This document shows, one piece after another, positions 57,665-64,000 of a stretch of DNA of 64,000 nt. Both the position numbers and the translations under genes were made by a program. The stretch lies in assembly GCF_029784135.1 (NCBI RefSeq), contig NC_073746.1:253238994-253302993 (forward strand), read 5' to 3'. The stretch comes from Toxorhynchites rutilus septentrionalis. Its lineage: Eukaryota; Arthropoda; Insecta; Diptera; Culicidae. Positions within the stretch are counted from its first letter, which is position 1; each line of letters starts with the position of its first letter. The notes under the pieces were generated by a model. The model saw only the letters and a program-made list of their open reading frames with translations, was not told where the DNA came from and did no database searches.

Positions 57665-57710
57665 TTTTTTGAGAACACAACAACAGATTTGAGAACATTT
57701 TTTTTTTTTT
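57665..57710. other. 46-bp spacer between copies 1 and 2
   Basis: Consists of six T, GAGAACACAACAACAGATTT, GAGAACA and a run of T. The motif TTTGAGAAC, found at the 5' end of each element copy, occurs twice more here. Confidence 0.9.
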
Positions 57711-60700
57711 GGCAGACTTATCTCACTTCTTAACTAGGCGAACCTAGCCAGAATTTTCACCTGCCCCCGGGCTTCTGAATGCCAAAGGGGGACTAGGCTC
57801 TGCGGAATGCACGTATCTGCATGCTCGTGCTGTTTCAGTCCTGACCGAGAAATTGTCGGACAATCGCGCAGGTGCTAAGGATGACCGACTTTTGGATGCC
57901 GGCCAATTCCTTCTCCATATTCAACACCTTTAGCGCTTCCAGAAGTGTCTTCGGGACAATTCCAGTTCCAGAGAGAACGACTGGAACAATTCTTGGGACC
58001 TCCCTTAGCCCCCACAGTTCCTTGAGCTCCACGGCCAATGGTCGGTACTTGCAGATTTTGCGACCGTGGGTCTCCTCCAGATTCTGGTTCAGTGGAATAG
58101 CGACATCGATGATGGTGACTTTGCGGTCGCTCTTGTCGTAAACCATTATATCTGGCCGGTTGTGGTGGATCGAGAGGTCGGTCAGAACAGTGCGATCCCA
58201 GTACAGCTTGAAACGGTCATTTTCCAGGACAGGTGCAGGCAGGTACCGGTAGTTTGGTACGTTGTCTTCCAGTAGAGCACATTGGAGCGCCAGTTGTCGA
58301 TGAACAATACGGGCCACGTTGTTGTGGCGCTCGGTGTAGGCTGCGTTGGCCAAAACGGGACAGCCTCCCATAATGTGCTCTATGTTTTCACCTGGTTGAT
58401 GACACATCCGGCAAATGTCATCAACGTCTTGATGCCAGACGTACCGCCTGCAGTTTCTCGTCGGCATTATCCTGTCCTGGATGGCTATCATGTCGGCTTC
58501 TACTACTGAAGAGAGTTCACCACGCGTTAGCCACAGATTAGATGCGGCCTTGTCGACGTGTGGCCGGTCCAGTTGATGGGGGTGGGCACCATGCACTGCC
58601 TTCTGCTTCCAAGCTGCAATCTTCTCCTCCACTGTCTGCAGATTGCAGTTGAGTTGGTACTCCGCTTGCGCCAAGTGCAGAGCGCTGTATCCTCTGTCGG
58701 CGGCGCAGACAGCCCGGTATAGCGCGTTTTGGTTGGCGCGTTCTGCGAAGTACTCGCGCAGTTGTCGTACCTGGGCAACACACAGTGCAGATATGTCGAC
58801 TATTCCAAGTCCCCCTTCTTTGCGTGGCAGTGAAACTCTCTCCAGTGCCGATTGAGGATGGTGCATTCCGGCCTCTTTAAATGCTTTCCTCATCCTCCTC
58901 TCAAGGTCCTCTAGGTCAGTTTTGCTCCATTTGACTACACCAAAACTGAAGGTCAGCAGGGGAACCGCGAATGTGTTGATCGCGCGTACCTTGTTCCCCG
59001 CGTTGAGGAAAGTCCTCAGGACACAGTTCACTCGACTCAAGAACTTGTCTCGCAGCTCCGTCTTGATGTCGGAGTGGCGAATCCCGGTGAGCTGTCGGAA
59101 TCCAAGATATTTATAGGATTCGCCACGAACCATGTCTCTTATGAACTCGCCGTCATAGACCTCGTAACCTCCGGATTCGGTAAGCTGCCCTTTCAGCAGA
59201 TGGACACAGCGGCACTTGTCGAGGCCGAACTCCATGCAAATGTCCCTGCTTATGTCTTCGACAACCCGGATAGCTACACCTAGACGCTGACGTGAATCAG
59301 CGTAGACCTTGAGATCATCCATGTAGAAGGTATGGGTCACTTCTTCGTGGGCGCCGTCGCCATACCTTATTTTATAGCCATGACCGTTTCTATTGAGCGT
59401 CCTACTGAGGGGGTTCAATGCCAGACAAAACCAAAGCGGGCTGAAAGAGTCGCCTTGGAATATCCCCCTCTTTATCTGCAGCGTTCTAGACTGCAACACA
59501 TTTTCCCCATCACTGAGGTGCAGAGACGTACTCCACTGCCTCATCGCATGCTGCAGGAACCTAACGACGAAGGGATCAATTTTGTAGAGCTCCAATACCC
59601 GGACGAGAAACGAGTGAGGTATGGAGTCATAAGCCTTCCTGTAATCGATATAGGCCATGCTTAGGTTCCGCTGGTTATAAACCGCCTGGCCGACTATGGC
59701 TGCGTCGATGATGGCCTGGTCTTTGCAGCCATGCGTATTTTTCCTGCATCCTTTCTGCTCTTCTGCGATGATGTGATGCTGTTCGCAGTGAGCAGAAACT
59801 TTGGCGGTAATTATGCTGCTCAGTATTTTGTACAGACTCGATAGGCACGTTATCGGTCTGTACTTTGATGGGTTCAATGTGTTGCTGTCTTTCGGGAGGA
59901 GGAAGGTGACGCCACGGGTGGCGAATTCAGGAAGGTTGTGTGGGTCACGTAGCACCTTGTTGAAGCACTCAGCTATCTTTGGATGTGCGACGGTCAGCTT
60001 CTTGTGCCAGAAGTTCTGAACACCATCGGGACCCGGTGCTGCCCAGTTCCTCAGGTACCGCGAGGCTTCGCGGACATCGTTCTCTCCGACGATGATAGCT
60101 GGCATCTCTCCAATTTCACCACAACTCTCCTCCTCCCGTCTTAACCACATTTGCCCGTCGCGATGTTCTACTGGGGTCTCCCAAATACCAGCCCAGAAGT
60201 TCGTCACATCGCTAATATCTGGCAAACCTTCGCGGTAGTCGGGCTTCTCGTCGCTAATGTGGTCGTAGAACGCTTTCTCGTTATCTCTGAACATCCGATT
60301 TTGTTCCTGGCGCTTTGCAGAGTCAGAGTAACGTTTCAGCCGTTTTGTAAGGACGCTCAATTGCTGTACCAGTGTGTCGAGTTTTTCCGTCAGCTGGTGA
60401 GCTCCCAGCTGGCGAAGTTCAGTAGGCCGCACGATCACAGCAACTTGGCGACATAATTTCACCGATCTGCTGCCTCTTTTGTACGCCATCAGTCTTCCAA
60501 TTGCGGCGCGCTTGTTTAGGATCCGTTGCTCCAATCTCCTTCGCCATGGAGGCTCACGCCTTTCACGGAGATGTTGGAGCAGTCCGCCTCTTGGCCTAAT
60601 ACGGTATCCTAAACTTTTGGCGGTCGCCACAGCAGCGCAGTAAACTTTCAGTTGCAGCTCCTCCATGTTCTCAGCATCAACCAAGTGCAGCGGAAGAACG

Positions 60701-61774
60701 TGCTCGTTCATGAGCTTTACTGCACTTGTCAGCCTGCGGGAATGCTGCAACTTCGGGATCCTGGGGCGCGACAATGGGTCTGTGTCGCGGAACTGTGAGA
60801 TCGCCTCGTCGTAGTGGAAGACCAGATCGCGTAGTAGTTGTTGATCTGGCTGTGGGTCTTCCGGCTCAGGGGGTTGTTGTACTGTGGCCTCCACTGGTGC
60901 TGATTCGCGTGCCCCACTCGCGAATGAATTGCTCAGCCGTACTGAACTTCGTCTCGACACATCGCTTGCTCTGTTGTTCCTGGAGCTTATTTCTCTCTGC
61001 ACCTGCTGCTTGATCTCGTCGATTTGCGTTTGGGAGAGCATGTTGTTGCGTACTATCGCTCTACGCCTCGCGTTCATCGCGTTCTGATCAAGCCTCCCAA
61101 CGAACTCTGGATACGCTTCCTCGAACATTGTTAGTATTCGAGGGCGACCACTCATGTCCGTCTCCAAAGCAGTGCAGATGTAATAGGCGCGGATCACGAA
61201 TTCATTCATTTCGTGTGTCCACATGATCCGGCGCCTAGTGGTACCCACGAGTGTGGACGACTGCCGTCTGGCAGTCACAACACGCCTCGTAGGCGCAGCG
61301 TTTCTTGGGTGATGTCGATGGCTGCTGTTTCCGTGTGGCGGTAGCTCTTCGGGTTGAACCCGGCTGGTGGCCCGCTCTTGCACATCGCCCTCCAGCCGCT
61401 GGCCGCTCGCTCTTACGCCCGTTCCAGGACCAGCTCCAGTTCGGGGACCCTCCTCGGGTGATCGCATTCTAATTATTCTTCGTGATCGTAGCTCCATTTT
61501 ATTGGGTGTATCTCCTTTGCCCGGGAGACAGCGGGTTGGCAAGGCCTCCATGACCCGGGAGGCCTTCCCCGGGAGAGATATAGCGCTCTGACTCGCTCGC
61601 ACCCCCTCACTTAGCCACTTTCGACACCCGTTCTCGGAGCCAAGACCAGGTGTGTGTTTCCAGTTCACGCCCGATCTAAAAATGTCGTCATATGATCTTC
61701 GTGGAGGCGTGAGATAGGAACATTTGAGACCAACAGGCAGGCTCCTACCCTATGTTGATCCCCATTTGAGAACC
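57711..61774 (-). mobile_element. R4/Dong-like non-LTR element, copy 2 (4064 bp, full length)
   Basis: Same ends as copy 1 and same length. The 3' T-run (57698-57710) separates it from the spacer; its 5' end abuts the seven-T tail of copy 3. It is the only copy in the window with an uninterrupted frame. Confidence 0.92.
57835..61668 (-). CDS. Copy 2 polyprotein, intact (1277 residues)
   Basis: One uninterrupted frame from ATG at 61668. N-terminal about 145 residues are Arg/Pro/Gly-rich, then comes a Myb-like motif (MWTHEMNEFV, about 150). RT runs from about 540 to 850 with YMDD at about 782. A CRMCHQPGENIEHIMGGC zinc motif is at about 1085 and a restriction-like endonuclease with RPDIMVYDKSDRKVTIIDVA at about 1168. 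In this group the protein binds and nicks the target and primes reverse transcription there. No apurinic endonuclease or RNase H is present, as expected. A second Met (residue 58) is equally possible as the start. All RT and endonuclease residues appear intact, so it may be active. Confidence 0.93.
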   Translation of the reverse strand: MNWKHTPGLGSENGCRKWLSEGVRASQSAISLPGKASRVMEALPTRCLPGKGDTPNKMELRSRRIIRMRSPEEGPRTGAGPGTGVRASGQRLEGDVQERATSRVQPEELPPHGNSSHRHHPRNAAPTRRVVTARRQSSTLVGTTRRRIMWTHEMNEFVIRAYYICTALETDMSGRPRILTMFEEAYPEFVGRLDQNAMNARRRAIVRNNMLSQTQIDEIKQQVQREISSRNNRASDVSRRSSVRLSNSFASGARESAPVEATVQQPPEPEDPQPDQQLLRDLVFHYDEAISQFRDTDPLSRPRIPKLQHSRRLTSAVKLMNEHVLPLHLVDAENMEELQLKVYCAAVATAKSLGYRIRPRGGLLQHLRERREPPWRRRLEQRILNKRAAIGRLMAYKRGSRSVKLCRQVAVIVRPTELRQLGAHQLTEKLDTLVQQLSVLTKRLKRYSDSAKRQEQNRMFRDNEKAFYDHISDEKPDYREGLPDISDVTNFWAGIWETPVEHRDGQMWLRREEESCGEIGEMPAIIVGENDVREASRYLRNWAAPGPDGVQNFWHKKLTVAHPKIAECFNKVLRDPHNLPEFATRGVTFLLPKDSNTLNPSKYRPITCLSSLYKILSSIITAKVSAHCEQHHIIAEEQKGCRKNTHGCKDQAIIDAAIVGQAVYNQRNLSMAYIDYRKAYDSIPHSFLVRVLELYKIDPFVVRFLQHAMRQWSTSLHLSDGENVLQSRTLQIKRGIFQGDSFSPLWFCLALNPLSRTLNRNGHGYKIRYGDGAHEEVTHTFYMDDLKVYADSRQRLGVAIRVVEDISRDICMEFGLDKCRCVHLLKGQLTESGGYEVYDGEFIRDMVRGESYKYLGFRQLTGIRHSDIKTELRDKFLSRVNCVLRTFLNAGNKVRAINTFAVPLLTFSFGVVKWSKTDLEDLERRMRKAFKEAGMHHPQSALERVSLPRKEGGLGIVDISALCVAQVRQLREYFAERANQNALYRAVCAADRGYSALHLAQAEYQLNCNLQTVEEKIAAWKQKAVHGAHPHQLDRPHVDKAASNLWLTRGELSSVVEADMIAIQDRIMPTRNCRRYVWHQDVDDICRMCHQPGENIEHIMGGCPVLANAAYTERHNNVARIVHRQLALQCALLEDNVPNYRYLPAPVLENDRFKLYWDRTVLTDLSIHHNRPDIMVYDKSDRKVTIIDVAIPLNQNLEETHGRKICKYRPLAVELKELWGLREVPRIVPVVLSGTGIVPKTLLEALKVLNMEKELAGIQKSVILSTCAIVRQFLGQD

Positions 61775-61781
61775 TTTTTTT
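61775..61781 (-). other. Seven-A tail at the copy 2 / copy 3 junction
   Basis: Seven T on the plus strand join the 5' terminus of copy 2 (TTTGAGAACC) directly to the 3' terminus of copy 3 (GGCAGACTT). There is no other intervening DNA. Confidence 0.92.
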
Positions 61782-64000
61782 GGCAGACTTATCTCACTTC
61801 TTAACTAGGCGAACCTAGCCAGAATTTTCACCTGCCCCCGGGCTACTGAATGCCAAAGGGGGACTAGGCTCTGCGGAATGCACGTATCTGCATGCTCGTG
61901 CTGTTTTAGTCCTGACCGAGGAATTGTCGGACAATCGCGCAGGTGCTAAGGATGACCGACTTTTGGATGCCGGCCAATTCCTTCTCCATGTTCAACACCT
62001 TTAGCGCTTCCAGAAGTGTCTTCGGGATAATTCCAGTTCCAGAGAGAACGACTGGAACAATTCTTGGGACCTCCCTTAGCCCCCACAGTTCCTTGAGCTC
62101 CACGGCCAATGGTCGGTACTTGCAGATTTTGCGACCGTGGGTCTCCTCCAGATTCTGGTTCAGTGGAATAGCGACATCGATGATGGTGACTTTGCGGTCG
62201 CTCTTGTCGTAAACCATTATATCTGGGCGGTTGTGGTGGATCGAGAGGTCGGTCAGAACAGTGCGATCCCAGTACAGCTTGAAACGGTCATTTTCCAGGA
62301 CAGGTGCAGGCAGGTACCGGTAGTTTGGTACGTTGTCTTCCAGTAGAGCACATTGGAGCGCCAGTTGTCGATGAACAATACGGGCCACGTTGTTGTGGCG
62401 CTCGGTGTAGGCTGCGTTGGCCAAAACGGGACAGCCTCCCATAATGTGCTCTATGTTTTCACCTGGTTGATGGCACATCCGGCAAATGTCATCAACGTCT
62501 TGATGCCAGACGTACCGCCTGCAGTTTCTCGTCGGCATTATCCTGTCCTGGATGGCTATCATGTCGGCTTCTACTACTGAAGAGAGTTCACCACGCGTTA
62601 GCCACAGATTAGATGCGGCCTTGTCGACGTGTGGCCGGTCCAGTTGATGGGGGTGGGCACCATGCACTGCCTTCTGCTTCCAAGCTGCAATCTTCTCCTC
62701 CACTGTCTGCAGATTGCAGTTGAGTTGGTACTCCGCTTGCGCCAAGTGCAGAGCGCTGTATCCTCTGTCGGCGGCGCAGACAGCCCGGTATAGCGCGTTT
62801 TGGTTGGCGCGTTCTGCGAAGTACTCGCGCAGTTGTCGTACCTGGGCAACACACAGTGCAGATATGTCGACTATTCCAAGTCCCCCTTCTTTGCGTGGCA
62901 GTGAAACTCTCTCCAGTGCCGATTGAGGATGGTGCATTCCGGCCTCTTTGAATGCTTTCCTCATCCTCCTCTCAAGGTCCTCTAGGTCAGTTTTGCTCCA
63001 TTTGACTACACCAAAACTGAAGGTCAGCAGGGGAACCGCGAATGTGTTGATCGCGCGTACCTTGTTCCCCGCGTTGAGGAAAGTCCTCAGGACACAGTTC
63101 ACTCGACTCAAGAACTTGTCTCGCAGCTCCGTCTTGATGTCGGAGTGGCGAATCCCGGTGAGCTGTCGGAATCCAAGATATTTATAGGATTCGCCACGAA
63201 CCATGTCTCTTATGAACTCGCCGTCATAGACCTCGTAACCTCCGGATTCGGTAAGCTGCCCTTTCAGCAGATGGACACAGCGGCACTTGTCGAGGCCGAA
63301 CTCCATGCAGATGTCCCTGCTTATGTCTTCGACAACCCGGATAGCTACACCTAGACGCTGACGTGAATCAGCGTAGACCTTGAGATCATCCATGTAGAAG
63401 GTATGGGTCACTTCTTCGTGGGCGCCGTCGCCATACCTTATTTTATAGCCATGACCGTTTCTATTGAGCGTCCTACTGAGGGGGTTCAGTGCCAGACAAA
63501 ACCAAAGCGGGCTGAAAGAGTCGCCTTGGAATATCCCCCTCTTTATCTGCAGCGTTCTAGACTGCAACACATTTTCCCCATCACTGAGGTGCAGAGACGT
63601 GCTCCACTGCCTCATCGCATGCTGCAGGAACCTAACGACGACGGGATCAATCTTGTATAGCCCCAATACCCGGACGAGAAACGAGTGAGGTATGGAGTCA
63701 TAAGCCTTCCTGTAATCGATGTAGGCCATACTTAGGTTCCGCTGGTTATATACCGCCTGGCCGACTATGGCTGCGTCGATGATGGCCTGGTCTTTGCAGC
63801 CATGCGTATTTTTCCTGCATCCTTTCTGCTCTTCTGCGATGATGTGATGCTGTTCGCAGTGAGCAGAAACTTTGGCGGTAATTATGCTGCTCAGTATTTT
63901 GTACAGACTCGATAGGCACGTTATCGGTCTGTACTTTGATGGGTTCAATGTGTTGCTGTCTTTCGGGAGGAGGAAGGTGACGCCACGGGTGGCGAATTCA
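61782..64000 (-). mobile_element. R4/Dong-like non-LTR element, copy 3 (cut by window edge)
   Basis: The 3' half of a third head-to-tail copy, colinear with copies 1 and 2 and nearly identical. It continues past 64000. Confidence 0.92.
61906..64000 (-). CDS. Copy 3 polyprotein, C-terminal part
   Basis: Open from the window edge to the stop at 61906. It includes RT from the FATRGVTFLLPKDSNTL region through FYMDDLKVYAD, the CCHC motif and the endonuclease. It shares some substitutions with copy 1 (GTGIIPKTLL) and others with copy 2 (LKVLNMEKE), so the three copies are not simply related. No disruption is seen in this part. Confidence 0.9.
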   Translation of the reverse strand, partial: EFATRGVTFLLPKDSNTLNPSKYRPITCLSSLYKILSSIITAKVSAHCEQHHIIAEEQKGCRKNTHGCKDQAIIDAAIVGQAVYNQRNLSMAYIDYRKAYDSIPHSFLVRVLGLYKIDPVVVRFLQHAMRQWSTSLHLSDGENVLQSRTLQIKRGIFQGDSFSPLWFCLALNPLSRTLNRNGHGYKIRYGDGAHEEVTHTFYMDDLKVYADSRQRLGVAIRVVEDISRDICMEFGLDKCRCVHLLKGQLTESGGYEVYDGEFIRDMVRGESYKYLGFRQLTGIRHSDIKTELRDKFLSRVNCVLRTFLNAGNKVRAINTFAVPLLTFSFGVVKWSKTDLEDLERRMRKAFKEAGMHHPQSALERVSLPRKEGGLGIVDISALCVAQVRQLREYFAERANQNALYRAVCAADRGYSALHLAQAEYQLNCNLQTVEEKIAAWKQKAVHGAHPHQLDRPHVDKAASNLWLTRGELSSVVEADMIAIQDRIMPTRNCRRYVWHQDVDDICRMCHQPGENIEHIMGGCPVLANAAYTERHNNVARIVHRQLALQCALLEDNVPNYRYLPAPVLENDRFKLYWDRTVLTDLSIHHNRPDIMVYDKSDRKVTIIDVAIPLNQNLEETHGRKICKYRPLAVELKELWGLREVPRIVPVVLSGTGIIPKTLLEALKVLNMEKELAGIQKSVILSTCAIVRQFLGQD

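Noticed and set aside
53601..64000. Assignment of the array to R2 proper
   Set aside because: No N-terminal CCHH fingers and no 28S rRNA flank; a Myb-like N-terminus and YMDDLK(V/L)YA fit the R4/Dong group better. A tree of RT domains would decide.

Overview
The window is nuclear DNA of an insect, most likely a mosquito (Culicidae). The host genes have short GT-AG introns and insect-like proteins, the intergenic DNA is AT-rich, and transposable elements of every major class are densely nested. The species call is inference from gene and repeat style. No bacterial operons, CRISPR arrays or rRNA genes were seen.

Left part (1-31 kb) holds the host genes. The 3' exons of a rabankyrin-5/ANKFY1 homologue lie at 1215-4064 (+), ending in ankyrin repeats and a FYVE finger. 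A complete two-exon UQCRH gene (complex III hinge subunit) lies at 8986-9327 (-). The H3K4 methyltransferase Set1/SETD1 lies at 15915-28759 (+) in three coding exons; the last intron is 7.1 kb, full of repeats, and splits the SET-domain NHSCNPNC core. Mediator subunit MED21 lies at 29672-30579 (-) in two exons. About 390 bp away, a possible first coding exon of a divergent gene starts at 30971 (+). Between these genes lie decayed non-LTR retrotransposon pieces, several MITE families, a fold-back element, microsatellites and a 7-mer minisatellite.

Middle part (31-39.5 kb) is a transposon nest. A TIR element (33416-37305) contains an internally deleted mariner (33542-37064). The mariner contains a 2.8-kb insertion (34103-36890) carrying two decayed histone H2A gene copies, one with a near-canonical histone 3' stem-loop. 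A SINE-like insertion with a 16-bp target duplication sits in the H2A leader. A second TIR element (31955-33222) carries another mariner fragment.

Right part (39.8-64 kb) is a second nest, all on the minus strand. A 7.7-kb Ty3/gypsy-type LTR element (E1, 39811-47531; tRNA-Arg-like primer site as in mdg1/412) has almost identical LTRs but several frame breaks in pol. It abuts the 3' LTR of a second, related element (E2, from 47532). The E2 leader is interrupted at about 53600 by a head-to-tail array of three nearly identical non-LTR elements with a Myb-like motif, reverse transcriptase, CCHC motif and restriction-like endonuclease (R4/Dong-like). The third copy runs off the window.

The host genes are unrelated housekeeping functions (endosomal trafficking, respiration, chromatin, Mediator). 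What ties the window together is the layered transposon history around them.
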